Position numbers and translations under genes: made by a program. A stretch of DNA of 64,000 nt from Bacteroidota bacterium (GTDB taxonomy: Bacteria; Bacteroidota; Bacteroidia; Cytophagales; Cyclobacteriaceae), in assembly GCA_023417785.1 (NCBI GenBank), contig JAEZEH010000062.1, forward strand, positions 62,001 through 126,000, given 5' to 3'. Under the pieces are notes generated by a model that was given only the letters and a program-made list of their open reading frames with translations, made no database searches and had not been told where the DNA came from. This document shows, one piece after another, positions 9,363-17,799 of this stretch. The stretch's first letter is position 1. Each line of letters opens with the position of its first letter.

Positions 9363-10079
9363 ATGCGGAAGAAGAATCCATACTTCCAGTTCAAACGCTT
9401 TTCCGTGGACCACGCGGGATCGGCGATGAAGGTAGGCACTGATGGTGTGTTGATCGGATGCTGGGCCGACGTCGCCGGTTCAAAGACGCTTCTGGACATC
9501 GGTACCGGTTCAGGAGTAATCGCGCTCATTCTGGCCCAACGAACCGCTGACGACGCTATCATCCATGGCGTGGAAATAGAACCTGAAGCAGCGGAACAGG
9601 CCAGGCTCAATGTGGCAGCTTCACCCTGGCCAGATAAAATAGAGGTTTTTCCTGTCCGGATTCAGGAGTTTCGTCCTGACCTTAAGTTTGATCACATCGT
9701 TACTAATCCACCTTTCTTTGTGAATAGTTTCCTCCCACCCGACAAGCGGCGTAAGGAGGCTCGACACGCAGCTTCATTATCGTTCACCGATCTGATAGCC
9801 GCAGTTGTCAATCTGTTGGATCCCGCTGGAAAATTCAGTCTGATCATCCCGCCTGTGGAAGGTGCTGTTTTGCGTGAGTATGCGTTGCAGAAAGGTCTGT
9901 ATTGTTCACGTCTATGGGAATTCCGGCCGCGGCCCGAAAAGAAAATCGAGCGATGGCTAATGGAGTTTTCTTTTCAGGAACAGGAAACAGCAAAGGGCGA
10001 AGTGGTCATGTACGCCGATGGCAACGAATGGAGTGAATCATTTAAAGCGTTGTCACGGGATTTTTACATAAAACTCTAG
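9363..10079 (+). CDS. tRNA1(Val) (adenine(37)-N6)-methyltransferase, TrmN6/YfiC-like
   Basis: A 238-residue class I SAM-dependent methyltransferase. Start ATG at 9363 gives MRKKNPYFQFKRF, the family N-terminus with the FxFKxF pattern; the longer open frame from 9270 is discarded because it overlaps the divergent oxidoreductase. The SAM-binding motif I is DIGTGSGVIAL, and the catalytic NPPF of N6-adenine methyltransferases occurs in HIVTNPPFFVNSF. Members modify A37 of tRNA-Val in gamma-proteobacteria; specificity in this phylum is inferred. Divergent from the oxidoreductase with only 49 bases between starts. Confidence 0.88.
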   Translation: MRKKNPYFQFKRFSVDHAGSAMKVGTDGVLIGCWADVAGSKTLLDIGTGSGVIALILAQRTADDAIIHGVEIEPEAAEQARLNVAASPWPDKIEVFPVRIQEFRPDLKFDHIVTNPPFFVNSFLPPDKRRKEARHAASLSFTDLIAAVVNLLDPAGKFSLIIPPVEGAVLREYALQKGLYCSRLWEFRPRPEKKIERWLMEFSFQEQETAKGEVVMYADGNEWSESFKALSRDFYIKL

Positions 10080-10145
10080 CCCGGATAATTAAGGTCCCTC
10101 CTATTCTTTCCATCTGATAATCAATACGTTGAATAAAATATTTTG

Positions 10146-10159
10146 CATGTTTAAACATG
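10146..10159. promoter_or_regulatory. Perfect 14-bp palindrome upstream of yceI
   Basis: CATGTTTAAACATG reads the same on both strands and lies 51-64 bases ahead of the yceI ATG. Its size and symmetry suit a dimeric helix-turn-helix regulator, and a MarR-family gene follows yceI directly. Binding by that regulator is only a guess. No clean TAnnTTTG element is visible nearby; TATACTTG at 10176-10183 has one mismatch. Confidence 0.4.
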
Positions 10160-10209
10160 TAACATGAAATTTGTCTATACTTGTGGCACAAACTGTACAC
10201 AACACACCT

Positions 10210-10788
10210 ATGAAAAAAATCCACTTATTCCTCGCATTGATGATCAGCGGGTCAACCGCAGTCTTCTCACAAGCAACCTGGACAATTGACAATGTCCACT
10301 CCAAAATCGGATTCAGCGTAACTCACATGGCCGTTGCTGAAACGGAAGGAAAGTTCAATGAATATCAAGGGGCAGTCGTCAGCAAGTCAGAAAACTTCGA
10401 CGGCGCTGAAGTGACTTTTACAGCAAAAGTTTCTTCGATCGATACCGACAACGAAAGGCGCGATGGCCATTTGAAGTCAGCGGATTTCTTCGACGCTGAA
10501 AAGCATCCGGAGATCCACTTCAAAGGCAATCTCGTGAAGAACGGCACCAAGTACAAATTAAAAGGTAACCTTACCATGAAGGGCGTGACCAAGCCTGTAG
10601 AATTCGATGTAACGGGTGGCCAAACCGTCGATACTGGTCGGGGTACTAAGTCAGGATTTAAGTTCACTGGCACGATCAACCGTCAGGACTATGGACTTAC
10701 CTGGAGCAATAAAACCCCCGGTGGCGAAATGGTCGTAGGCGATGAAGTTGAATTAGTGGTGAAAGTAGAACTAGACAAGAAAGCGTAA
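10210..10788 (+). CDS. YceI family periplasmic lipid-binding protein
   Basis: A 192-residue protein from ATG 10210: signal peptide MKKIHLFLALM to AVFSQ, then ATWTIDNVHSKIGFSVTHM, the start of the YceI fold. YceI proteins are secreted lipocalin-like beta-barrels that bind isoprenoid-type lipids. The later KGNLTMKGVTKPVEFDV and the ending DEVELVVKVEL match the family. The frame is open for 13 codons upstream, but that would bury the signal peptide. A strong terminator follows directly, so it is probably a one-gene transcript. A perfect palindrome upstream suggests regulation by a dimeric repressor. Confidence 0.93.
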   Translation: MKKIHLFLALMISGSTAVFSQATWTIDNVHSKIGFSVTHMAVAETEGKFNEYQGAVVSKSENFDGAEVTFTAKVSSIDTDNERRDGHLKSADFFDAEKHPEIHFKGNLVKNGTKYKLKGNLTMKGVTKPVEFDVTGGQTVDTGRGTKSGFKFTGTINRQDYGLTWSNKTPGGEMVVGDEVELVVKVELDKKA

Positions 10789-10794
10789 TATTTT

Positions 10795-10828
10795 GAAGAG
10801 CAGAAGGCCCTGCCTTCTGCTCTTTTTT
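10795..10828 (+). terminator. Rho-independent terminator of yceI
   Basis: Stem AGAGCAGAAGGC (10797-10808), three-base loop, perfect complement GCCTTCTGCTCT (10812-10823), then a run of T to 10828. It lies 6 bases after the yceI stop and ahead of the MarR gene. Confidence 0.92.
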
Positions 10829-10840
10829 GTGAATAACCGA

Positions 10841-11284
10841 ATGAAACTCGAAGAAGAGATAAGTCAAACAAGGTTCACGTCTGCTCATCAGAAGGCTGTC
10901 ATAAATCTGATTTTTACTTCCAGCTGGCTTCTCAACAAGCAACAGGAATTTTTCAGACCATTCGAAATTACTCCCCAGCAATTCAATATCCTTCGCATCG
11001 TCAAAGGCTCGCCGCAAGGAATTTCAGGAACGGCAATCAAGTCGCGAATGCTGGACAAAAACTCAGACATTTCGCGGCTCCTGGACCGCCTGACGATAAA
11101 AGGGTGGATTGAAAAAAAGGTTTGTCCGGCTGACAAGCGTTCCAGTGAAATCTTCATCACAACGGAAGGCCTATCCATTCTCGAGAAACTGCAACCGTAT
11201 CAGCGGGAGTTCGAGCACATCATGGCGCTTTCACCGGAAGAAGCCACCCTGCTCAGTGATCTTCTCGACCGGGCAAGAGGGTAA
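10841..11284 (+). CDS. MarR family winged-helix transcriptional regulator
   Basis: A 147-residue protein from ATG 10841 (MKLEEEISQ); the open frame from 10793 would start inside the terminator and is rejected. It has the MarR layout: an N-terminal helix pair, then ITPQQFNILRIVKGSP (about residues 45-60), a recognition-helix region with LDKNSDISRLLDRLTIKGWIEK and the beta-wing KVCPADKRSSEIFITTEGL. DKR in the wing is the usual MarR signature. The ligand is unknown. It sits directly after yceI behind a terminator; a role at the palindrome 10146-10159 is possible. Some members of this subgroup are annotated as multiple-antibiotic-resistance regulators, but nothing here shows that. Confidence 0.9.
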   Translation: MKLEEEISQTRFTSAHQKAVINLIFTSSWLLNKQQEFFRPFEITPQQFNILRIVKGSPQGISGTAIKSRMLDKNSDISRLLDRLTIKGWIEKKVCPADKRSSEIFITTEGLSILEKLQPYQREFEHIMALSPEEATLLSDLLDRARG

Positions 11285-11371
11285 AATTCCTACACTTTAT
11301 CCCAAATAACACCAAACTTCCGCGAGAAATCGCAGGCAGCAGATTTGTATCTATTCAGCAAAGAACCGTGT

Positions 11372-11722
11372 ATGAAGATCGTGGTGTTTGCAATTCTCCT
11401 TCTGATGCCTTGCTTCGGCACCAGCTCACAGGCAACGTCAGTATCCGCCGACTCAATGTCATTAAATTCCCATTCAATTCGACTGATCGCCCATGTAAAG
11501 GATATGGATCAGGATTACGTCCTTATCGAAGTTGAAGAAATCATTTCGTACACCAACGGAATCTACATTACTCCCGCGTCGGGTGATGAAATACTGGTGC
11601 GTCTGCCGGGCCGTGAAACGCCAAAAAAAGAAAGCCGTATAGAGGTAGATCTCCAGGAAAAAATTGATGTGGGTGCGATGCCCACCGGCTACATAATGAC
11701 AAGCTTCCGAACCATCGAGTAA
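11372..11722 (+). CDS. Small exported protein of unknown function
   Basis: A 116-residue protein. ATG 11372 gives MKIVVFAILLLMPCFGTSSQ, a good signal peptide; the nine codons open ahead of it are ignored. The mature part (about 95 residues) is rich in beta-strand-like segments (SIRLIAHVKDMDQDYVLIEV and a later DEILVRLPG), which suggests a small OB- or barrel-like domain. No family recognised. Its 3' end faces the end of the SDR gene with only 12 bases between them. Confidence 0.65.
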   Translation: MKIVVFAILLLMPCFGTSSQATSVSADSMSLNSHSIRLIAHVKDMDQDYVLIEVEEIISYTNGIYITPASGDEILVRLPGRETPKKESRIEVDLQEKIDVGAMPTGYIMTSFRTIE

Positions 11723-11734
11723 ATATTTTCGGAG

Positions 11735-12481
11735 TTACTTTCCTCCCGACACGTCCAGAATCGATCCGGTACAATAAGACGCTTCTTCGGATAGAATCCA
11801 TAAAACAGCCCGTGCAATTTCCACCGGTTCGCCGCCTCTTTGCATCGGAATCCCCTCTTTTACCTTATCAACCCGGTCTGGGTCGCCGCCTGAAGCGTGA
11901 ATATCGGTATAGACCATTCCGGGTCGCACTGCGTTCACACGTATACCATCAGCGGCAAGCTCTTTGGCGAGCCCTAGCGTAAACACTTCCAACGCGCCTT
12001 TGGACGCTGCATAATCAACATAGTGAAACGGGCCGCCCTGCTTCACTGCCGTAGATGAAATATTGACAATGTTGCCACCAGCCCCTCCGTTACTCAGCGC
12101 CATCCTTCTGATTGCTTCCCGCGCGCAGAGGAACGGGGCAATGGCGTTAACCGCAAAAATCCTGTTAAGGCGTTCTCCGGTTGTATGTCGAACTTCTGAT
12201 TGCCGATCCAGGATTCCTGTGTTGTTTACCAGGGCAGTAAGCTTGCCAAGCTTTGCATCCACTTCTTTAAACATTCGAACGATTTCGGTTTCACGGGCGA
12301 GATCAGCCTTTACGGCAATGGCCTCGCCCCCTTTCGCCACAATCTCATTTATAACTTTGGTCGCCGCGTCATCGCGCTGCACGAAGTTGATGGCAACCGA
12401 ATAACCCCGGTCTGCAGCGAGGGTCGCGATCGCCGCTCCTATTCCGCGACTTCCACCCGTTACGAGCAAAATCTTCTTCAT
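11735..12481 (-). CDS. SDR family NAD(P)-dependent oxidoreductase (FabG-like)
   Basis: A 248-residue short-chain dehydrogenase from ATG 12481 (MKKILLVTGGSRGIGAAI). The TGxxxGIG cofactor motif is at residues 8-15. LVNNTGIL stands in for NNAG, NISSTAV supplies the catalytic Ser, and YAASKGAL is the YxxxK active site. The C-terminal SEEASYCTGSILDVSGG is typical of FabG-like enzymes. Bases downstream of TGGSRGIG favour NADP(H), as in glucose dehydrogenase or 3-oxoacyl reductase types; the substrate is unknown. Its ATG overlaps the stop of the oligoendopeptidase gene by one base (TGATG), so the two are translationally coupled. The longer frame to 12661 lies inside that upstream gene and is rejected. 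Confidence 0.9.
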   Translation of the reverse strand: MKKILLVTGGSRGIGAAIATLAADRGYSVAINFVQRDDAATKVINEIVAKGGEAIAVKADLARETEIVRMFKEVDAKLGKLTALVNNTGILDRQSEVRHTTGERLNRIFAVNAIAPFLCAREAIRRMALSNGGAGGNIVNISSTAVKQGGPFHYVDYAASKGALEVFTLGLAKELAADGIRVNAVRPGMVYTDIHASGGDPDRVDKVKEGIPMQRGGEPVEIARAVLWILSEEASYCTGSILDVSGGK

Positions 12482-14202
12482 CAGATCGCAGCCAATTCCA
12501 CTCTCACAAAATCCATAAGTTCCTTGATGTATGATGAACTGAAATCGAATTTGATGTTTGCGGCCGCGTATATTTCGGGGATTGGCTTCAGGTAGCCAAG
12601 TTTGAGTGCATTCTGATAACCCTGCAGACCAAGCTGAGGATCTTTCCTGTAATTGCGCCACACCGCAATGGCACCAAGTTGCGCCATACCATATTCGATG
12701 TAATAGAAGGGCACTTCATACAGGTGCAGCTGCTTTTGCCACAGATAGTTTTTCGCTTCCTGAAGGCCAGACCAATCGGTGACGGTGTCCGAGAACTCGT
12801 TAAAGATCCGGTTCCACGCCTGCATACGTTCCTCGTCAGTGTGTCCGGGATTCTCATAAATCCAGTGCTGGAACTTGTCAATGGTAGCTACCCACGGCAG
12901 GGTTTCGATAATATCTTCGAGGTGTTCTCTCTTGGCGCGTCTGAGTTCTTCTTCGTCGGTAAAGAAAATATTCCAGTAATCCATAGAAATCAACTCCATC
13001 GACATTGACGCAAGTTCGGCGACTTCGGAAGGCGTCGATTTAAAGTCGTTTAACTCCAGATCGCGCGTCAGGAAATTGTGAATAGCATGACCGCCTTCAT
13101 GCATGATGGTAACCATATCGCGTAATGTGGATGTGGCATTCATGAAAATGAAGGGGACGCCAATTTCTGCGAGCGGATAGTTATAACCTCCGGGCGCCTT
13201 TCCTTTGCGGCTCTCAAGGTCGAGATGGCCCATCTCCCGCATGATGGCCAGACATTGTCCGAGGTAGGGATCAAGTTTTGAAAATACTTCAATCGTCTTT
13301 TCCGCCAATTGTTTTCCATCTGAAAAAGGCTTGAGTGCATCCCGGCCTTCCGGATCCACGGCCTTATCCCAGGGACGGAGAGAATCTACTTTAAGTGCGT
13401 CTTTTCGTTCTGTGGAAAGGTCGTTAAGCATGGGAACAACCTCACGTTCAACAGCCCGGTGAAACTCAAAGCAATCCTGGGGGGTGTAATCAAACCGTCC
13501 GAGCGCGCGGAACATATAGTCACGGAAATTTTCGAAGTCGGCATTTGCGGCCACCTGATGCCGGAGACCGATCAGTTTGCTGAACAGCGCGTCGAGCTGG
13601 TCTTTATCCTGTAACCGGCGAGCAGTGATTTTTTCATAAACGGATTGGCGGAGGTCCCTGTCAGTGGACATCAGAAGTACCGATGCCTGAGGCAGTGTCA
13701 GTTCCTTACCGTCGTGTTCGATGGTCATTGCTCCGGATACCTGCGCGTATTTCTGTGTCTCGGTATTGAGCTCAGTAAACAACGGAACGTTTTCCTCCCG
13801 GAAGATTTCGATTTCCTTCCTGAGGTTCCTGATCATTATGTCGAAACCGGTTATCGTTTCCAGTTCATGCAGATATGGAGAGGCCGCGGCTTTTCTATTC
13901 AAGCCGTCGACGACGGGTGAGATCTTTGGTTGGATCTGTTGAACAAAATCCTGGTAAGACTGAAGGTATTCTTTGTTCTCGGTGTAACACGTCATTCGGA
14001 TGTACCGCCAGGCGAGATCCTCGCTGATAACAGATTCCAGCTCACTACGGTCGGAGAACCACTGTTTGAGTTGCTCCACCGAATCAACGGGACGCGCCAT
14101 TAATTCGTTGAAGAAGTATTCAAGCGTTTCCCACGTAGTTACTTTGAAATCTTCGGGCAGGAATTTCCTGACCGGACGCGTAATTCTCTCTGCAGTTTCC
14201 AT
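12481..14202 (-). CDS. M3 family oligoendopeptidase (PepF-like)
   Basis: A 573-residue cytoplasmic zinc metallopeptidase of family M3. The zinc site is in IMHEGGHAIHNFL near residue 370 (HExxH), followed by a third-ligand helix with SEVAELASMSMELIS. The long helical N-terminal half and the late FYYIEYGMAQLGA (substrate-binding Tyr/His region) are typical of the PepF/M3B group, which cleaves short peptides. Length is normal for the group. The gene is the first of a two-gene unit with the SDR. ATG at 14202. Confidence 0.92.
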   Translation of the reverse strand: METAERITRPVRKFLPEDFKVTTWETLEYFFNELMARPVDSVEQLKQWFSDRSELESVISEDLAWRYIRMTCYTENKEYLQSYQDFVQQIQPKISPVVDGLNRKAAASPYLHELETITGFDIMIRNLRKEIEIFREENVPLFTELNTETQKYAQVSGAMTIEHDGKELTLPQASVLLMSTDRDLRQSVYEKITARRLQDKDQLDALFSKLIGLRHQVAANADFENFRDYMFRALGRFDYTPQDCFEFHRAVEREVVPMLNDLSTERKDALKVDSLRPWDKAVDPEGRDALKPFSDGKQLAEKTIEVFSKLDPYLGQCLAIMREMGHLDLESRKGKAPGGYNYPLAEIGVPFIFMNATSTLRDMVTIMHEGGHAIHNFLTRDLELNDFKSTPSEVAELASMSMELISMDYWNIFFTDEEELRRAKREHLEDIIETLPWVATIDKFQHWIYENPGHTDEERMQAWNRIFNEFSDTVTDWSGLQEAKNYLWQKQLHLYEVPFYYIEYGMAQLGAIAVWRNYRKDPQLGLQGYQNALKLGYLKPIPEIYAAANIKFDFSSSYIKELMDFVRVELAAI

Positions 14203-14276
14203 AGGGTCTTTTTTTCGAGGGTAAAATTAGGACGATTTCCCTTTTCCACCAGAAAAACAAAACCAATTGGAACCGC

Positions 14277-14723
14277 TCAGAGAATTGTTATAAACCGACG
14301 TGAATCAATATCGACAACGCCTTCAATAAAATCATTCCATTCCAGAATCGTCGGCGTACGAATTTCAAAAAGGTTGAGCAGTTCCTGCACAATCTCCGAC
14401 TCCAGGTTTAATGCCTTAATGATGTTAGTTACGAAATTGCGCTCGGTCGGAGTTACTTTCCCATCGGCGTATACGATCTGCATCACATCGTACAGCAGAT
14501 TCATTCGGTTTCCCATTGAGTCGGGAATAAAGAATTTATGCGCTGAGGTGTCTTCCAAAAGTTCAGCAATTTGCCAGTCCTTTAAACCCCGGCGTGCGCC
14601 GATGGTATAAATCAGCATCTTTTCTTCCGGGTCAAGGTCGCCGTCGGTAGAAGCGAGGGCAATCAGATTACGAATGTAGTTGCGCTTGTAACTGATTCGT
14701 TGGTGTTCAAAAAAGCTTGTCAT
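14277..14723 (-). CDS. TerB-like (tellurite resistance TerB fold) protein
   Basis: A 148-residue all-helical protein. Two repeats of the TerB pattern are visible: ASTDGDLDPEEKMLIYTIG (about residues 24-42) and VYADGKVTPTERNFVTNI (about 90-107), each an acidic loop with DG followed by a helix. In TerB these conserved acidic residues bind metal. Stand-alone TerB-fold proteins are common in Bacteroidota with no proven link to tellurite. It is monocistronic between the M48 protease and the oligoendopeptidase. Confidence 0.8.
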   Translation of the reverse strand: MTSFFEHQRISYKRNYIRNLIALASTDGDLDPEEKMLIYTIGARRGLKDWQIAELLEDTSAHKFFIPDSMGNRMNLLYDVMQIVYADGKVTPTERNFVTNIIKALNLESEIVQELLNLFEIRTPTILEWNDFIEGVVDIDSRRFITIL

Positions 14724-14936
14724 GTTGGTTTGAAGGTCTGCTTGTTATTAACGGTATCCCTACCCTGTCAAAAAAAAGCCCAGTTCGTGACAACGTGAGA
14801 ATATCACGGCGAACGACACTTAAACCAAATCTTATTTCTTATGCAGGGCGTATTGTGCCCATTTATTCGGCGAGTCGGCCAAATCATATAAAAGTATTCT
14901 AAGATCGAGAAACTCCTCGCGCCAAATTGGGAAATA

Positions 14937-16175
14937 TTACGTGGATTGGGAAAGCGCCTTGAGACGCCTGAGCAAAGGCGGGTGAGAATAATGAAAGAAC
15001 ACGTACAAAGGATGCGGATACAAGTTACTGAGGCTGTCAACTGACAATTTCTTCAATGCCGTTGACAAGGCCTCACCGCTGAAGGTTGATTTGGCATAAG
15101 CATCAGCTTCAAACTCGTTTTTGCGGCTGAGCATGGACATGAACAAGCCGGTTACTGCAGAAATAGGTGAAAACAGTATTCCAAATGCCACAAGGTTCAG
15201 CGGAATAGATAATTCCTGACCGCCTAGCGCCAGGGAGACGTTTTCGTTAAAGACCATTCGTGAAAGCACGAACAACGTAAACACTACCTGAACAATGGCC
15301 AACACATAACTCTGAACGATATGTTTCTTTTTAAAGTGGCCAACTTCATGTGCCAGCACGGCAACCAGTTCGTCAACTGTATGATTATTTATTAGCGTGT
15401 CGTAAAGAACGATTTTTTTCTTCTTTCCGATACCTGAAAAAAATGCATTCGCCTTGCTTGATCTCTTCGACCCATCGATGACAAAGATGTTGTCGAGCGG
15501 AAAGTCAACCTTTCGGGCAAATGCCTCTATTTCGTGTTTCAGCGGACCATCAGGCAGCGGAGTGAGTTTGTTGAAAAGTGGGAGGATCAAAGATGTGTAA
15601 AACATGTTCATGAGTAGGACAAACGCACTGGCAATAAGGGCAAACCAGATCCAGAAATCTTGTCCGAGAACCTGTATGAGATACATCAGGACTGAAAGCA
15701 GCGCCCCTCCTATCAGGGCACCCAACACATACCCTTTTAACTTATCGGCAAAGAACGTGCGCAGGGATGTCTTGTTGAAACCGTATTTCTCTTCAATAAC
15801 GAATATGCGATACAATTGCAAAGGCGTCGTAAGCACGTCGCTTGCAAACATCAGAATCCCGAAAAAGGCCAAAGCCCGCACGATCGATGAATCGAACACG
15901 CCACCAAGCCAGTTGTCTATCCAGCCGAAACCTCCGAACCACAGCATGGCCAAAGACAGAATAACGCTAAATGCTGACGTGAGAAAAGAAAACCGGGTTA
16001 GTTCCTGGTGGTAGTCAAGTGACCGAAAATACTTTTGTCGGTCATAAAACGCCGCAATATCGTCTGGGAGGTGGTCTTTCCGCGCCTTTAGGTTTAGAAT
16101 ATCAAGCACCTGATCGAACACGTAGCCAAGTATCGTGATGATTATAATGACATAAAGAATGGTTTGAGGCTCCAT
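14937..16175 (-). CDS. M48 family membrane metalloprotease (CAAX prenyl protease 1/Ste24-like)
   Basis: A 412-residue multi-pass membrane protein from ATG 16175 (MEPQTILYVIIIITILGY). The zinc motif is in VLAHEVGHFKKKHIV near residue 275, with the third ligand in NEFEADAYAKSTF. The N-terminal DUF4750-like part with SLDYHQELTRFSF and the five or more hydrophobic spans match the Ste24/HtpX-like M48A group. Bacterial members probably take part in membrane protein quality control, because no prenylated CAAX substrates are known there. The open frame extends 11 codons further upstream without a better start. Confidence 0.9.
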   Translation of the reverse strand: MEPQTILYVIIIITILGYVFDQVLDILNLKARKDHLPDDIAAFYDRQKYFRSLDYHQELTRFSFLTSAFSVILSLAMLWFGGFGWIDNWLGGVFDSSIVRALAFFGILMFASDVLTTPLQLYRIFVIEEKYGFNKTSLRTFFADKLKGYVLGALIGGALLSVLMYLIQVLGQDFWIWFALIASAFVLLMNMFYTSLILPLFNKLTPLPDGPLKHEIEAFARKVDFPLDNIFVIDGSKRSSKANAFFSGIGKKKKIVLYDTLINNHTVDELVAVLAHEVGHFKKKHIVQSYVLAIVQVVFTLFVLSRMVFNENVSLALGGQELSIPLNLVAFGILFSPISAVTGLFMSMLSRKNEFEADAYAKSTFSGEALSTALKKLSVDSLSNLYPHPLYVFFHYSHPPLLRRLKALSQST

Positions 16176-16417
16176 AAAACTGTTCCAATAGTAACAAATA
16201 AAGGCCATTCGCCGAAAAAGAGTTCTTGACTAATATTGCTTTGGCCTAAGCAAGTTGCTCCACCTATTGAAACAAAGCGGAATTCCCGTACCTAATTCAA
16301 GACGGCGGAAGACTATATCATGGTTAACGGAACGCCATTCGTGGTGGAGGTCATAGGTGCCTTAGCTGGTCTGTAGAGGACTTTCACCTCTTAGATAAAT
16401 GACGGGTAGTGCGCAAA

Positions 16418-16445
16418 CAAAAAGAGGCTGCGTAAACAGCCTCTT
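16418..16445 (-). terminator. Rho-independent terminator for the acidic protein gene
   Basis: Read on the minus strand, AGAGGCTG (16444-16437), a six-base loop and CAGCCTCT (16430-16423) are followed by TTTTTG. It starts 8 bases after the stop of the gene ending at 16453. The remaining 240 bases to the M48 gene hold nothing I can name. Confidence 0.85.
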
Positions 16446-16452
16446 GTATCAG

Positions 16453-16971
16453 TTACCCGAAGGTCCGGGTTGGATCATCTTCAAGATTTTCCTTATCGTC
16501 GCCCCCGAGGCTATAGTGATCGTTTTCTTCATCACCCTGCCCCAGTGCATCTACCCGTTCCTCATCACCGGTGGGAACATCAAGATCGCTTGCAGCGAAA
16601 TCGACAGGCCACACGCGGTGTTTAAGTTGTTCATCGTCGCCGCCGTCAAGGCTAAGGTCGCGAGGCCCCAATGCTTCATAATCTTCGCTGGTAAGATCAG
16701 ATTTTAAAGCAGGTCCCGCTTTCGAATTTTGTGCGGGCGGAAACTCATTCGACTGATCTCGTTCGTCGTGTTCACTTCGCCCCGCTGTTCTTGCAGCAGG
16801 CGATTTGTTGGTCCGATCCGGATCAAGAGGAACCCTTTCAATTTCGTTTTTTCGGTTCATAATATCCTCGGTAGACGGATATTCACCTGGCAGAGGTTTA
16901 TTTTCGACGGTCTTATTAGCCGTGTTTCGGTCTCCATCCTTCGATTTATCTGTATTTTCGCGGTTTTTCAT
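16453..16971 (-). CDS. Acidic, low-complexity hypothetical protein
   Basis: A 172-residue hydrophilic protein with no hydrophobic core. Residues 1-60 mix Lys, Asn and Asp (MKNRENTDKSKDGDRN); the C-terminal half is very acidic with DGGDDEQLKHRV, PTGDEERVDALGQGDEEN and GGDDKENLEDD. It looks intrinsically disordered. No domain recognised. Similar short acidic proteins occur in many Cytophagales genomes and are sometimes stress-induced; that is background, not shown here. It is followed by its own terminator. Confidence 0.7.
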   Translation of the reverse strand: MKNRENTDKSKDGDRNTANKTVENKPLPGEYPSTEDIMNRKNEIERVPLDPDRTNKSPAARTAGRSEHDERDQSNEFPPAQNSKAGPALKSDLTSEDYEALGPRDLSLDGGDDEQLKHRVWPVDFAASDLDVPTGDEERVDALGQGDEENDHYSLGGDDKENLEDDPTRTFG

Positions 16972-17070
16972 ATCTATGCGTTTAATTCAACTTCACTACT
17001 CCGCCACGTATCAGAATAAAATAGCGTGGTATCCCTTATTCAAAAAAACCGATGCCAGTTTTGCGTTCTT

Positions 17071-17093
17071 GCAACGTTATGGCTGAACGTTGC
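17071..17093. repeat. Inverted repeat directly after the predicted outer-membrane protein gene
   Basis: GCAACGTT (17071-17078) and AACGTTGC (17086-17093) form a perfect 8-bp stem with a 7-base loop. It touches the stop codon of the minus-strand gene ending at 17094. No T-run follows on the minus strand, so it may stabilise the mRNA end more than terminate. Confidence 0.6.
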
Positions 17094-17729
17094 TTAAAAT
17101 TTCCCAATTTTTAACGTGACGTTATACGACCAGTTACTGAGTTCATCATCGCCCAGCCCTCTTGCATTGCTGCCAAACGTATTTCGATATGAGACGCCGG
17201 GACTGAGACGGAGCCACCTCAGTAAATTTATCTCCAGCTGCGCACCGGGTTCAATTACCGGAAAGAAATCTTCATCGTGATCGATGTCTTCAAAATGATC
17301 CCAATGGTCCCAATCAGAATGGCGATACCTTTCGTACTGCAGGGTGAAACCTGCTCCTCCAAACAAAGTAAGATTTAAATGTATTACCTTGTTTGACCAG
17401 AACACATACTCCGTCATGAGGCCGAACTGACCGTATTGCCAGCTCATTCTGCCCTGAGGATTCATGCTGTATTCCTGAGGAACTGCTATGTAGTTAGTAC
17501 TCGCAGCGGCACCGAGGCCAAGAAGCAGGCGTCGTTTGATAAACCACCCGCCATATACTTCAGCCAGGTTCGCATATTCGCCGTTGATGGTTGTAAACTT
17601 GTTGGATATTGCTGCATATCCCCCCGAAGGGCGGGGACTTCGGAAAAGTGTTTGAATCTCCTGACTGAATCCATCAAAGGAAGCGAAGAGGGTCAGGACC
17701 AGGGTTGATGTAAAGAATAGCTTTTTCAT
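17094..17729 (-). CDS. Predicted exported outer-membrane beta-barrel-like protein
   Basis: A 211-residue protein with a signal peptide (MKKLFFTSTLVLTLFASFDGFSQ). The rest alternates hydrophobic and polar residues, with repeated Tyr, Phe and Gly (GQFGLMTEYVFWSNKVIHLN, LRLSPGVSYRNTFG). It ends in a hydrophobic residue after NVTLKIGKF; a terminal Phe is typical of outer-membrane barrels recognised by the BAM machinery. An acidic/His loop (HWDHFEDIDHDEDFF, around residue 145) could bind cations. No named family assigned. Confidence 0.72.
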   Translation of the reverse strand: MKKLFFTSTLVLTLFASFDGFSQEIQTLFRSPRPSGGYAAISNKFTTINGEYANLAEVYGGWFIKRRLLLGLGAAASTNYIAVPQEYSMNPQGRMSWQYGQFGLMTEYVFWSNKVIHLNLTLFGGAGFTLQYERYRHSDWDHWDHFEDIDHDEDFFPVIEPGAQLEINLLRWLRLSPGVSYRNTFGSNARGLGDDELSNWSYNVTLKIGKF

Positions 17730-17799
17730 GCCGGATTAATTGATTTTCCTTCAGGACAACCAATACCGTTGACACCCCTATTCGGCCGAAACTTTTTTC

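Noticed and set aside
9314..9610. N-terminal extension of about 99 residues for the Gfo/Idh/MocA protein
   Set aside because: The extension lies opposite the methyltransferase gene, has unlikely composition and would place the Rossmann motif far from the N-terminus.
12482..12661. N-terminal extension of 60 residues for the SDR
   Set aside because: It lies inside the oligoendopeptidase gene in another frame; the TGxxxGIG motif needs to be near the N-terminus.
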